NCBI GenBank assembly: GCA_009781315.1
Contig: WQYI01000001.1
Span: 186,001 to 250,000 of the forward strand
Direction: 5' to 3'
Length of the DNA: 64,000 bases
DNA from: Candidatus Endomicrobium embiratermitis
GTDB taxonomy: Bacteria > Elusimicrobiota > Endomicrobiia > Endomicrobiales > Endomicrobiaceae
The notes under the pieces: generated by a model
Told to the model about the DNA's origin: nothing
Database searches by the model: none
The model's input: the letters and a program-made list of their open reading frames with translations, nothing else
Made by a program: the position numbers and the translations under genes
Shown: one piece after another, positions 1-8,849 of the stretch
How positions within the stretch are numbered: the stretch's first letter is position 1
How the letters are laid out: each line of letters begins with the position of its first letter

Positions 1-1
1 A

Positions 2-2536
2 TACCGCTCTATGATCGGTAATTACGTCCCGTATACTCCCGGCTGGGACTGCCACGGGCTTCCGATAGAGCAACTCGCGTTAAAAGAACTTAAAACCGAT
101 AAAAATAAAGTCGACAGAATGGTTTTCAGAAAGCAGGCTGCTGATTTCGCGAGAAAATTTGTCGAAATACAAAAAGAAGAATTTAAGCGTCTTGGCGTGA
201 TAGCGGACTGGAAAAATCCGTATTTGACTTTAGACCCTAAATATGAAGCTTCGATAGTAAAAGTTTTCGGGCAGCTTACCGAAAAAGGGTATATTTACCG
301 CAAAAAGAAGCCGGTGTATTGGTGTCTGTCGTGCGAAACGGCTTTGGCTGACGCCGAGGTAGAATATGCGGATCACGCTACAGACTCGATTCTTGTCAAA
401 TTTAAAATAGTTTTGCTTCCCGAAGAATTGAAATCAAAAGAATATAAGCTTAAAGATTTCTCGGTTTTAATATGGACAACCACTCCCTGGACGCTTCCCG
501 CGAACGTCGCTTTGGCATTTAAAGGGGACGCGGAATATGTTGCCGCCGTATATAAACTTGAAGACGGCAGGGAAGAAAAAATTATAGTCGCAAAACCTTT
601 GGCGGAAAGCGTAAAAGAAAAAATAAAAGCATTAAGCTGCGAAGTAATTTTGGAAGCCAAAGGCGTGGATTTTGTAAATATTCAATGCCAAAATCCCGTG
701 GTTGAAAGACAATCAAAAGGAATACTCGCGGATTTTGTAAGTATGGAAGACGGCACCGGAATAGTGCATATTGCTCCGGGACACGGTGTGGAAGATTATC
801 AGGCCGGTTTGGAATATGGTCTTGAAGTCATTTCTCCGCTTAATGACAGGGGACAGTTTACCAAAGAAGTTCCCGAGTTTGAAGGTCAAAATGTTTTTAA
901 AGCAAATCCGTTGATAATAGAAAAACTTGAAAGAGAAGGAAAACTGCTGGGGAAATTTCAACTCGAACACTCGTACCCCCATTGCTGGAGATGCAAAAAG
1001 CCCGTAATATTAAGAGCTACTCCGCAGTGGTTTTTAAATGTCGAGCATAACAATTTAAGAAAGAAACTTTTAGATTCGATAAAAACTGTCAACTGGATTC
1101 CTAAATACGGCGAAAACAGAATTACCGGAATGATTGAAAGCCGGCCGGACTGGTGTTTAAGCCGCCAGCGTTTGTGGGGCGTTCCGATACCCGTATTTTA
1201 CTGTAAAGATTGCGGCGAAGCGTTAATTGATCCGAAAATTATATACAAGATATCCGAATTATTCGGGCAAAAAGGCTCGGATATCTGGTTTGAGTTAAAC
1301 GAGGCCGAACTTCTGAAAGGAACAAACGCGAGCTGCACGTCCTGCCATTCCGTAAACTTCAGGAAAGAAGAAGATATTTTAGACGTCTGGTTTGATTCGG
1401 GCGTGTCGTATGAAGCTGTTTTATCGAGCGGCAATTATAAAGATTTGGAATTTCCCGCCGACTTGTACCTTGAAGGCAGCGACCAGCACCGCGGATGGTT
1501 TCAGACGTCGTTAATTCCTTCCGTAGCCGTCAAAGAGCGCGCGCCGTACAACAACGTTTTGACGCACGGCTTTGTAGTCGACGGACAGGGAAAGAAAATG
1601 TCTAAGTCGCTCGGCAACGCCACGTCAAGCGAACAGCTTATAAGCAAATACGGAGCGGATATCGTAAGGCTTTGGATAGCGTCCAGCGATTACAGGGAAG
1701 ATATAAGAATTTCCGAAGAAATTATAAAAGGTTTAAGCGACGCTTACAGAAAAATAAGAAATACCATGAGATTTTTGCTTGGCAATATCGGCGATTTCGA
1801 AGTAAAAAATATTTTGCAGTTTAAAGATTTGCAGGAAATAGACAAGTATGCTTTAAGCCGTTTGCAGGAACTTATAAACCAAACGTCGGCGGCGTACGAA
1901 AGTTACGAATTTCATAAAGCCGTTACCGCGTTAAATAATTTTTGCAATGTGTTTTTAAGCGGTTTTTATCTTGACGCATTGAAAGACACGCTCTATTGCA
2001 ACGCGAAAAACAGCGCGGAGAGAATCAGCGCGCAGTCCGCGATGTTTGAGATATGCTCGGTTTTGATAAGGCTTACGACCCCGATAATTTCTTTTACCGC
2101 GGATGAGGCGTGGAAAGAAATAATAAAAATAGATCCGTCGTCGGTTCAGTCGGTTTTCCTAGCGGATTTTCCCATTATGAACAGCAAAAATATTTTACAG
2201 GCGGAAATTTTGGAAAAGTGGGAAAAAATTCTGGAAGTCCGCAGTCAGGCTCTTTTGGGTTATGAGAAATTAAGGCAGGAAAAAATTATAGGCTCAAACC
2301 TTGAAGCAGCTCTTAAAATTAAATATCCCGCGAAATACGCCGACGTTTTTAAAGATAAAAATCTGGTTTCTCTGGCTCTCGGGAGCTGGGATTTGACTTT
2401 TGAACAGGTTAACGGCGAAGATATTATTTCCGTCGAGACTTTTAAATCCGAGTATCAGAAATGCGAAAGATGCTGGAGACATATTTTCGGCATTAAAAAC
2501 GGGCTTTGCCCAAGATGCGCCGAGGCTTTAAAGTAA
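2..2536 (+). CDS. ileS: Isoleucyl-tRNA synthetase (5' end outside window)
   Basis: Class I aminoacyl-tRNA synthetase that charges tRNA-Ile in the cytosol. The frame is open back to base 2, so the first ATG at 11 is internal: the visible protein begins just before YVPYTPGWDCHGLPIE, which in the family follows the HIGH-type motif, and roughly 60-90 N-terminal residues lie upstream. The editing domain (WTTTPWTLPAN, then GTGIVHIAPGHG), the KMSKS loop (about residue 529 of the visible part) and the C-terminal zinc ribbon (CERCW...CPRC) are all present. Its stop overlaps the lspA start by one base (TAATG), so the two are probably translationally coupled. Confidence 0.97.
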   Translation, partial: YRSMIGNYVPYTPGWDCHGLPIEQLALKELKTDKNKVDRMVFRKQAADFARKFVEIQKEEFKRLGVIADWKNPYLTLDPKYEASIVKVFGQLTEKGYIYRKKKPVYWCLSCETALADAEVEYADHATDSILVKFKIVLLPEELKSKEYKLKDFSVLIWTTTPWTLPANVALAFKGDAEYVAAVYKLEDGREEKIIVAKPLAESVKEKIKALSCEVILEAKGVDFVNIQCQNPVVERQSKGILADFVSMEDGTGIVHIAPGHGVEDYQAGLEYGLEVISPLNDRGQFTKEVPEFEGQNVFKANPLIIEKLEREGKLLGKFQLEHSYPHCWRCKKPVILRATPQWFLNVEHNNLRKKLLDSIKTVNWIPKYGENRITGMIESRPDWCLSRQRLWGVPIPVFYCKDCGEALIDPKIIYKISELFGQKGSDIWFELNEAELLKGTNASCTSCHSVNFRKEEDILDVWFDSGVSYEAVLSSGNYKDLEFPADLYLEGSDQHRGWFQTSLIPSVAVKERAPYNNVLTHGFVVDGQGKKMSKSLGNATSSEQLISKYGADIVRLWIASSDYREDIRISEEIIKGLSDAYRKIRNTMRFLLGNIGDFEVKNILQFKDLQEIDKYALSRLQELINQTSAAYESYEFHKAVTALNNFCNVFLSGFYLDALKDTLYCNAKNSAERISAQSAMFEICSVLIRLTTPIISFTADEAWKEIIKIDPSSVQSVFLADFPIMNSKNILQAEILEKWEKILEVRSQALLGYEKLRQEKIIGSNLEAALKIKYPAKYADVFKDKNLVSLALGSWDLTFEQVNGEDIISVETFKSEYQKCERCWRHIFGIKNGLCPRCAEALK

Positions 2537-3018
2537 TGAAAAAACTTATGATTTTGACGTGCGTTTTATTTGCCGCGGACCAGCTGTCAAAATATATAAT
2601 CGTTTCTTTAGTCCCGTACGGCGCGATAATAAAAGTAATCCCTTTTTTTAATTTTTTCAATATTACAAACGTTCACAATACCGGCGCGGCTTTCAGCATA
2701 CTGCAGGGCAACAATCTTGCTTTTACAATATTGATAGTCGTTGTTCTTTCGGCTGCAGGCTTGTGGTTTTATTTTAATGCGAATAAAATTACGCTTTTGC
2801 AAAAGTACGCTTTTTGTCTGATATTCGCGGGAGGACTCGGGAATTTAACGGACAGAATTTTCAGAGGCGCGGTTGTGGATTTCTTGGATTTCGGAATAAA
2901 TTCTTTGAGATGGCCCGCGTTTAATGTCGCGGATTCCTGCATATGCATAGCCGCCGGATTAATTGTGATAGACATCTTAAAGACAAATAACAATTTACAA
3001 ATAACAAATAATAAATAA
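2536..3018 (+). CDS. lspA: Lipoprotein signal peptidase (signal peptidase II)
   Basis: Inner-membrane aspartyl protease that removes the signal peptide of prolipoproteins after Lgt has lipidated them. The 160-residue protein has four hydrophobic segments and the family motifs NTGAAFS, NLTDRIFRGAVVDF and FNVADS, which carry the two catalytic aspartates. I chose the ATG at 2536 because it overlaps the ileS stop and gives the usual N-terminus. The last residues (KTNNNLQITNNK) are encoded by an AT-rich repeat that continues into the gap before lgt, so the C-terminal tail is repeat-derived. This window alone encodes several lipoproteins that would be its substrates. Confidence 0.95.
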   Translation: MKKLMILTCVLFAADQLSKYIIVSLVPYGAIIKVIPFFNFFNITNVHNTGAAFSILQGNNLAFTILIVVVLSAAGLWFYFNANKITLLQKYAFCLIFAGGLGNLTDRIFRGAVVDFLDFGINSLRWPAFNVADSCICIAAGLIVIDILKTNNNLQITNNK

Positions 3019-3069
3019 CGGCAAACGCTTTTTTGTCTTTAATTGTTCATTGTTATTTGTTCATTGTCG
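2982..3069. repeat. AT-rich imperfect inverted repeat at lspA/lgt junction
   Basis: Two arms built from the units ACAAATAACAA and TTGTTCATTGTTATTTG flank a short centre. The left arm lies inside the 3' end of lspA and supplies its last codons and stop. The right arm ends just before the lgt start. It has the same architecture (low-complexity arms in inverted orientation) as the other intergenic elements in this window. Confidence 0.6.
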
Positions 3070-3081
3070 TTTTGGGGTTTT

Positions 3082-3858
3082 ATGTATCCAATCCTTTTTA
3101 GTTTCGGGAAAATCACCATATATACTTACGGGTTTTTTATAGCCGTCGCTTTTCTCGCGGCTATATCGTACGTTTCTTATGTCTTAAAAAAAACAAAATC
3201 AAGCGTAATCACCCAGGACGAACTTTACAATCTGTTTTTAGGTTTGATTGTATCGGGGATTGTCGGCGCAAGAATTTTTTATATTTTTGTTAATTTTAAC
3301 GAGTATCTCTCGGCTCCGCTTGATATTTTCAAAGTATGGCAGGGCGGTCTTGTATATTACGGCGGTTTTATAACCGCTGTAGGTTTTTTGGTTTTATACG
3401 CTTTCAAAAAAAAGAAGTCCATTCTCAAATTGAGCGATATTATAGCGCCGGCTTTGCCTTTAGGACATTTTTTCGGGCGCATCGGCTGTTTTTTCGCAGG
3501 CTGCTGCTTTGGCAGAGAATGCGCTTTACCGTGGTCTGTTGTTTTTAATAATCAGCATTCTTTGGCGCTCCAGCATGTGCATCTGCATCCTGTGCAATTG
3601 TACGAAGCTTTTGGTAATTTACTTCTGTTTATGTTTTTACATTTTTACAATAAAAAATCTCATGCAGACGGAATGTCATTAGCGTTTTATCTTACGGGTT
3701 ATTCAGTGTTGAGGTTTGCCGCTGAATTTTTAAGAGGGGATTTCAGAGGCGGATATTATTTAGGTTTATCCGTAGCTCAGATTATATCCGCAGTATTGTT
3801 TTTAGCGGGATTAATAATACTTTACAGGATACAAAAAAATGCAGGAAAAATTTCTTGA
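3082..3858 (+). CDS. lgt: Prolipoprotein diacylglyceryl transferase
   Basis: Integral inner-membrane enzyme that moves diacylglycerol from phosphatidylglycerol to the lipobox cysteine, the first step of lipoprotein maturation. It shows several hydrophobic helices, the GGLVYYGGF segment, the signature GRIGCFFAGCCFG and the HPVQLYEA motif. The first ATG in frame (3043) lies in a repeat, so I prefer the ATG at 3082 (MYPILFSFG), which gives 258 residues, usual for the family. It lies directly behind lspA, the next enzyme in the same pathway, and overlaps the following gene by 20 bases. Confidence 0.94.
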   Translation: MYPILFSFGKITIYTYGFFIAVAFLAAISYVSYVLKKTKSSVITQDELYNLFLGLIVSGIVGARIFYIFVNFNEYLSAPLDIFKVWQGGLVYYGGFITAVGFLVLYAFKKKKSILKLSDIIAPALPLGHFFGRIGCFFAGCCFGRECALPWSVVFNNQHSLALQHVHLHPVQLYEAFGNLLLFMFLHFYNKKSHADGMSLAFYLTGYSVLRFAAEFLRGDFRGGYYLGLSVAQIISAVLFLAGLIILYRIQKNAGKIS

Positions 3859-4732
3859 AAAAATAGAATATTCAAAGTTTGAAAGAGAAAGAGTCGACTC
3901 TTTTTTGGCTTCTTATTATAAAGATTATTCCCGTTCTTATTTCCAAAAGCTCGCTTCTAAAAATAAAATATCGGTAAACGATAAGCCTGTATTGCCCAGC
4001 CATAAGCTTAAGCACGGCGATATAGTCGAAGTCGGATTTGAAAAAGAAGTTAAGCTGGACATAATTCCGGAAAAAATAAAGCTCGATATAATTTACGAAG
4101 ACGATGACATAATAATAGTAAATAAGCGTCCCGGAATAGTAGTACACCCTTCTTACGGCCATCCGTCCGGCACTCTTCTGAACGCTTTGACGGCTCATTC
4201 AAAAGGTAAATATAATCCGTATCTCGTTCACAGGCTTGATAAAGATACGTCCGGCATTATAATTTTCGCAAAAAACGAAAAAGCCAAGATAAGCATTTCA
4301 AAGCAGCTGCAAAACAGAGCCGTAAAGAAAATATATTATGCCGCCGTTAAAGGCACTATAGTCGAAAATAAAGGCAGAATAGAAGCGCCGCTGGGGCGTT
4401 CGCAGGAAAACAGAAAATTGATGTCCGTAAATCCTTTGGCAAAAAAAATGGCGATAAGCGAATTTAAAGTTATTGCCAGAAAAGAAGATTTTACTTTGGT
4501 TGAAGTGCGTATTATTACCGGCAGAACGCACCAGATAAGAAGCCATATGAAGTATATCAACCACCCCGTAGTAGGAGACAAACAATACGGCGGTCCCGAA
4601 ACAATAAACGGCAAAACCTACGAAAGACAAATGCTCCACGCATACAGCGTAACGTTTACCCACCCTAAAACTTCTAAAGCAGTTCAGTTCACGGCTCCTT
4701 TACCCGAAGATATGAAAGAAATTTTTAAATAA
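3839..4732 (+). CDS. rluD: RluA/RluD-family 23S rRNA pseudouridine synthase
   Basis: Isomerises specific uridines of 23S rRNA to pseudouridine. An N-terminal S4 RNA-binding domain (residues about 15-75) precedes the catalytic domain, whose motif HRLDKDTSGI contains the catalytic aspartate. GRTHQIRSHM is the second family signature. Length (297 residues) is normal. The start lies inside the end of lgt, so the gene belongs to the ileS-lspA-lgt transcription unit. Assignment to RluD rather than another RluA subfamily member rests on the S4 domain and is probable, not proven. Confidence 0.9.
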   Translation: MQEKFLEKIEYSKFERERVDSFLASYYKDYSRSYFQKLASKNKISVNDKPVLPSHKLKHGDIVEVGFEKEVKLDIIPEKIKLDIIYEDDDIIIVNKRPGIVVHPSYGHPSGTLLNALTAHSKGKYNPYLVHRLDKDTSGIIIFAKNEKAKISISKQLQNRAVKKIYYAAVKGTIVENKGRIEAPLGRSQENRKLMSVNPLAKKMAISEFKVIARKEDFTLVEVRIITGRTHQIRSHMKYINHPVVGDKQYGGPETINGKTYERQMLHAYSVTFTHPKTSKAVQFTAPLPEDMKEIFK

Positions 4733-4734
4733 TT

Positions 4735-4742
4735 GCTATAAT
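4735..4742 (+). promoter_or_regulatory. Extended -10 promoter with leaderless spacing
   Basis: TGCTATAAT is an extended -10 box (TGnTATAAT). Only six bases separate the hexamer (4737-4742) from the ATG at 4749, so transcription would start at or next to the start codon. I see no good -35 box. The same TTGCTATAAT with six-base spacing recurs before pyrK. Confidence 0.6.
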
Positions 4743-4748
4743 AACCAA

Positions 4749-6308
4749 ATGAAAAAAATTTTAATTTGCCTGTTAATAATATCCGTATCTTTTAATTATG
4801 CTTTCGCTCAGAAATATACGCGCAATTCCGTCAAATCCGTTTCCTATGAAAATTATGAAACTAACCTTAAAGAAATTATTTACAATTTTGATTCTTACGC
4901 AAGCAGGCTTCAAAAGGAATGGAATATCCCGGGGATGTCCGTTTGCATGGTTATCGGCGATAAAGTAGTGTATAAAAAATCTTTCGGCGTAAAAGAAGCC
5001 GGGAAAGAAGCGAATGTCGGCAATAAAACGGTTTTTCAGATAGGCTCCTGCACAAAAACTTTTACCGCCGCTTTGGTGGCTATTTTAGTGGATAAAGGTT
5101 ATTTGCGCTGGGATGACAAAGTTATAAAATATCTGCCCGACTTTAAATTGTATAAAAAAGAAATCAGCGACGTTATGACAATAGAAGACCTCCTTTCGCA
5201 AAACTCGCCTCTTCCTCCTTATTCGCAGCATTTGATGATGCTTTTCGATTACGATAAGAAAAACATAATAGAATCCATGCGTTATATTCAGATTACCGGC
5301 GTTTTGGGCAAGCAATTCAGTTATCAGAACAATATGTATCTTGTTTTAGGCGAGGTGATAAAGAAAGCCACGGGAAAATCGTGGGAAGAAAATGTAAAAG
5401 AATTTATTTTTAAACCGCTGGATATGAAATATTCTTCAATGGACTACAAAAGTTATTTAAAATCAGACGACAGGGCAATAGGGCATTATTATTCCGGAGG
5501 AATTCTTAAGCCTATGCCGGATACTCTGACTTACGGCGAATGGGTTTACACTTTCGCGCCCGCGGGCGGCATAAATTCCAATATTGACGATATGGCAAAA
5601 TGGCTGGTTTTTGTCATGAATAATGAAAGATACGCGGCTAAAAGGCTGATTTCCTCGGATAATTTCAACAGACTTTTTATTCCGAAAACTTTTATCAATT
5701 ACGATGTTTACGATAAAACGAAAAGAAATTATTATTGCCTCGGATGGAGATGCGCCCAGTATATTCCGGAAGATATTTACTGGCACGCGGGAGTTACCGA
5801 CGGACAAGGCGCCTACGTTTCATTTTTAAAGAAAAGGAAAATAGGGATTGCCGTGCTGATGAATCTTCCAAACGGAAAAATGGCGGATTCTCTGGCGCGT
5901 AAATTTTACGACGAATATTTTCAAAAGCCGGAAGTAAACTGGAGCGATTTAAAAATGAAAGAGGCGAATAGGAATTTTAGAATTAAAAATTCCAGAGTTA
6001 AGCCGGAAGTCGTTGTTCCTCCGCTTGATTTGAATAAATATACCGGGCAATATCATAATATCTTATACGGTATTGTAGAAGTTATACTTGACGACGGAAA
6101 ATTAAAGTTTAGCGCGGGAACAATGAAAACGTGGATTACCATGAAACATTTTAACGGAAATTCTTTCTACGGGTTAAGTATTCCGGGCTGGGCGTTTAAT
6201 AAAAGGCCTATGTTTGTTTTTAAGGTGTATGAAAAGTCGAACGTTAATAGTTTGATAGTCGAAAATATGACGGACGGCGTTGACACTTTGTTTAGAAAGA
6301 TAAAATGA
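4749..6308 (+). CDS. Secreted serine hydrolase, beta-lactamase/class C family
   Basis: Penicillin-binding-protein-like serine hydrolase, probably periplasmic. A signal peptide (residues 1-20, ending NYAFA) is followed by the beta-lactamase-related domain with SCTK (SxxK nucleophile and base, about residue 100), a YQN triad (about residue 191) and HAGVTDG (HxG-type third motif, about residue 345). The C-terminal part (KYTGQYHNILYGIVEVILDDGKLKF) resembles the DUF3471 domain often fused to this family. Members include D-aminopeptidases, esterases and beta-lactamase-like proteins, so the substrate cannot be read from sequence. It has its own apparent promoter and no functional link to its neighbours. 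Confidence 0.85.
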   Translation: MKKILICLLIISVSFNYAFAQKYTRNSVKSVSYENYETNLKEIIYNFDSYASRLQKEWNIPGMSVCMVIGDKVVYKKSFGVKEAGKEANVGNKTVFQIGSCTKTFTAALVAILVDKGYLRWDDKVIKYLPDFKLYKKEISDVMTIEDLLSQNSPLPPYSQHLMMLFDYDKKNIIESMRYIQITGVLGKQFSYQNNMYLVLGEVIKKATGKSWEENVKEFIFKPLDMKYSSMDYKSYLKSDDRAIGHYYSGGILKPMPDTLTYGEWVYTFAPAGGINSNIDDMAKWLVFVMNNERYAAKRLISSDNFNRLFIPKTFINYDVYDKTKRNYYCLGWRCAQYIPEDIYWHAGVTDGQGAYVSFLKKRKIGIAVLMNLPNGKMADSLARKFYDEYFQKPEVNWSDLKMKEANRNFRIKNSRVKPEVVVPPLDLNKYTGQYHNILYGIVEVILDDGKLKFSAGTMKTWITMKHFNGNSFYGLSIPGWAFNKRPMFVFKVYEKSNVNSLIVENMTDGVDTLFRKIK

Positions 6309-6310
6309 TA

Positions 6311-6456
6311 ATTACGGCAATTACGAATTACGAATGAACGAGCACGGCTTTCCCTCGCCCCTTGCGGGCGGCAGTCCGAGGAATAACGAGGGCGGGCGCG
6401 AGTGGTGAGCGCCCAGGCTCCGAAGCGAGGAGAGGAGAGGGATTAAGGGTGAGGGG
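6311..6456. repeat. Composite intergenic repeat (ATTACGA arm plus GC-rich palindrome)
   Basis: Starts with tandem AATTACGAATTACGAAT (6311-6336) and continues into a GC-rich element (6352-6456) that begins CCCTCGCCCCTTGCGGG and ends GGGTGAGGGG. The same two modules occur inside pyrK (10218-10249 and 9948-9994). The open frame on the opposite strand is only a translation of the repeat. Confidence 0.8.
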
Positions 6457-6470
6457 TTACCTTTGCTGCA

Positions 6471-7964
6471 ATGATAATAAAAAAAGACAAAGACATCATT
6501 CAAAATTACTTCGAAGATAATTCGGGATTAAGAGGATCTTACGCCGATTTTGCGGCCATAGCCGAAAATGAACAAGACGTCGCGGCATTTTTGCCCGAAA
6601 TGTCCGATAAAAAAATTTCGGTGACGGTTGCCGGCGCGTTGACCGGAAACACTGCTTCGGGACTTGGTTTCGGCGGAGCGGTCTTGTCTTTGGAAAAACT
6701 TAATAAAATCGGCAATATTGAAAAATCCGATGATAATACGGCCTATATAACCGTTCAGTCCGGAGCCAGAATACAGGACATAAAAGACAAGGCTTTCAGC
6801 GAAGGCTGGATGTACCCTCCGGATCCGACTGAAAAAAACGCCTATATAGGAGGCAATATAGCCACAAACGCTTCGGGAGGAAGGGGGTTTAAGTTCGGCG
6901 TTACAAGGGATTACGTCCAGTCTTTAAAAATAGTTTTTACCGACGGAAGTTCGGCTTTTATAGATCGCGGAAAATATTTCGCGGACGCCGACGGCAATAT
7001 AAATTTTGAAACAAGCGCGGGTAAAAAGACCATAACTTTGCCTAGATACAAACTCCCCGTAATAAAAAACGCGGCGGGATATTACAATTATCCTCATGCC
7101 GATTTAATAGATGTTTTTATAGGTTCTGACGGCACTTTAGGCGTAACTATTGAAGCCAAGCTCCGTTTGATTCCTCATTTTAAAGAAGTTTTCGGCGGTA
7201 TAATATTTTTTAATTCCCGCGAAGCGGCCTATGATTTTGTGAAACGGGTTAAAGAAATTTCTAAAAAATCTAAAGCTGAAAACGACAAAAATTCAGTCAA
7301 CGCGATGTCTTTGGAATATTTTGATAAAAACGCGCTGCTTATGATACGCGGAGATTATCCCGTGATTCCCGAAAACGCTGAAGCGGGGATTATGTTTGAG
7401 CAGGATATTTATGACGACAATTTCGATATTTTAATGAGCAAATGGGTTGACCTTATAGAACAAAGCGGTATAAATACCGATGAAGTCTGGTTTGCTTCCA
7501 ATATGGCCGAACAGGAAGAATTCCGCCTTTTCAGACACAGGATTCCCGAAAGAGTGAACGAACGCGTCAAAAAAAATAAAATCCCGAAAGTCGGCACGGA
7601 TTTTGCCGTTCCGGAAGGAAAACTTGCCGAGATGGTTGATTTTTGCGATGAAGAATTTAAAGACGCAGGATTATTTAATCTGACTTTCGGTCATATAGGG
7701 GAAAATCATCTTCACGCGAATATCATAGCCTCGAATGAGCAGGAATATAAGAAAACAAAAGAAATGTACGCAAGAATCGCCCAAAAAGCCGTTAAACTTG
7801 GCGGTACGGTTTCCGCGGAACACGGGATAGGGAAACTTAAACACGTGTTTCTTGAAAAAATGGTCGGAGAAGAAGGTTTTAAAGAGATGGCAAAATTCAA
7901 AAAAAGCCTGGATAAAGCCGCGATTTTAGGACAGGACAACATTTTTCCGAAAAAGTATTTGTAA
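6471..7964 (+). CDS. FAD-binding oxidoreductase, GlcD/D-lactate dehydrogenase type
   Basis: Probable flavoprotein that oxidises a 2-hydroxy acid such as glycolate or D-lactate. The N-terminal FAD_binding_4 domain (residues about 30-230) has the PPDPTEKNAYIGGNIATNA segment typical of the family. The C-terminal FAD-oxidase domain has GHIGENHLHANI and SAEHGIGKLK, both usual for GlcD-like proteins. Length (497 residues) is normal. No GlcE or GlcF partner lies nearby, so a single-subunit D-lactate dehydrogenase is as likely as glycolate oxidase. A repeat ends 14 bases before the start and no clear ribosome binding site remains. Confidence 0.85.
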   Translation: MIIKKDKDIIQNYFEDNSGLRGSYADFAAIAENEQDVAAFLPEMSDKKISVTVAGALTGNTASGLGFGGAVLSLEKLNKIGNIEKSDDNTAYITVQSGARIQDIKDKAFSEGWMYPPDPTEKNAYIGGNIATNASGGRGFKFGVTRDYVQSLKIVFTDGSSAFIDRGKYFADADGNINFETSAGKKTITLPRYKLPVIKNAAGYYNYPHADLIDVFIGSDGTLGVTIEAKLRLIPHFKEVFGGIIFFNSREAAYDFVKRVKEISKKSKAENDKNSVNAMSLEYFDKNALLMIRGDYPVIPENAEAGIMFEQDIYDDNFDILMSKWVDLIEQSGINTDEVWFASNMAEQEEFRLFRHRIPERVNERVKKNKIPKVGTDFAVPEGKLAEMVDFCDEEFKDAGLFNLTFGHIGENHLHANIIASNEQEYKKTKEMYARIAQKAVKLGGTVSAEHGIGKLKHVFLEKMVGEEGFKEMAKFKKSLDKAAILGQDNIFPKKYL

Positions 7965-7989
7965 CTTAACGAAAAAAATGCGCCAATTT

Positions 7990-7998
7990 TGCTATAAT
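7990..7998 (+). promoter_or_regulatory. Extended -10 promoter for the glycosyltransferase pair
   Basis: TTTTGCTATAATTAC contains TGCTATAAT, the same extended -10 as before the serine hydrolase and pyrK genes. Here the start codon (8043) is 44 bases away and is preceded by CTGGAG, so this transcript would have a normal leader. Confidence 0.5.
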
Positions 7999-8042
7999 TA
8001 CCGCGTCGTTTCAAATAACGGTCCAAAATATCTGGAGTTTAA

Positions 8043-8849
8043 ATGGATGCAGGAAAATCAGACATATCAATAGTTTTGGTTACCAGAAACTCAAGGTCTG
8101 TTTTATTTGACTGCCTTAAAAGCCTTGAAGAAAACGATGAAATAACAAAAAGCCCGTCTTCCGAATGGATAATAGTCGATAATAACAGCACGGACGGTTC
8201 TATAGAAGACGTTATAAAACTTTATCCGTCGGTTAAAGTAATAAAAAACAAAGAAAATCTCGGGTTTGCCAAAGCATGTAATCAAGGCTGCAAAATTTCT
8301 TCCCGCGGTTATATTTTATTTATAAACACCGATACAAAAATACAGCAAAATGCAATATCAAAATTATATTCGTATATTTCTAAAGACAATTCAATAGGAG
8401 TTATCGGTCCGAGATTAATAAGAAAAGATGAAAGCATACAGAAATCCGTTTATCCGGAACCTTCGCTGCTGACCGAAATTTTCAAACCTTTTGTAAAATT
8501 AACCGTATCTTTAAAAGAAAATTTTTATTCGGAAAATAAATGCTACGATGTAAATTCTTTAAGGGGGGCATGTTTTATCGTAAACAGGCAAATAATGGAG
8601 AAAGCAGGATATTTTGACGAAAGATATTTTTTTTACCTTGAAGAAACGGATTTGTTCAGGCAAATAAGGCTCGGGGGCAATAAAATATGTTATCTTCCGT
8701 ATTCGCGCGTTTATCATTACGGCGGGCTCGGATGCGACGATAAAGCATCTTTTGACAAAAAGAAAATATACAAAGAATCAATGAAAAAATATTTCGAGAA
8801 AAATAGAAATAAATTTGAAAATTTTATAATGGATTATATTTTAAAATGA
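8043..8849 (+). CDS. Family 2 glycosyltransferase (rhamnosyltransferase-like)
   Basis: Inverting GT-A fold transferase that adds a sugar from a nucleotide donor, probably to LPS or another surface glycan at the cytoplasmic face. Visible are the nucleotide-binding start (SIVLVTRNSRSVLFDCLKSL), the metal-binding DxD-like NTDTK (about residue 96) and the acceptor region FYLEETDLFRQIRLGG typical of WcaA/RfbF-like rhamnosyltransferases. At 268 residues the protein is complete. It overlaps the next glycosyltransferase gene by four bases (ATGA), so the two probably act in one pathway. Donor and acceptor are not recognisable. Confidence 0.86.
   Translation: MDAGKSDISIVLVTRNSRSVLFDCLKSLEENDEITKSPSSEWIIVDNNSTDGSIEDVIKLYPSVKVIKNKENLGFAKACNQGCKISSRGYILFINTDTKIQQNAISKLYSYISKDNSIGVIGPRLIRKDESIQKSVYPEPSLLTEIFKPFVKLTVSLKENFYSENKCYDVNSLRGACFIVNRQIMEKAGYFDERYFFYLEETDLFRQIRLGGNKICYLPYSRVYHYGGLGCDDKASFDKKKIYKESMKKYFEKNRNKFENFIMDYILK

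Noticed and set aside
6321-6503. Minus-strand open frame of 60 residues between two genes
   Set aside because: It is a translation of the GC-rich repeat (PSPLIPLL..., PPARGEGK), which recurs inside pyrK and is not a gene.
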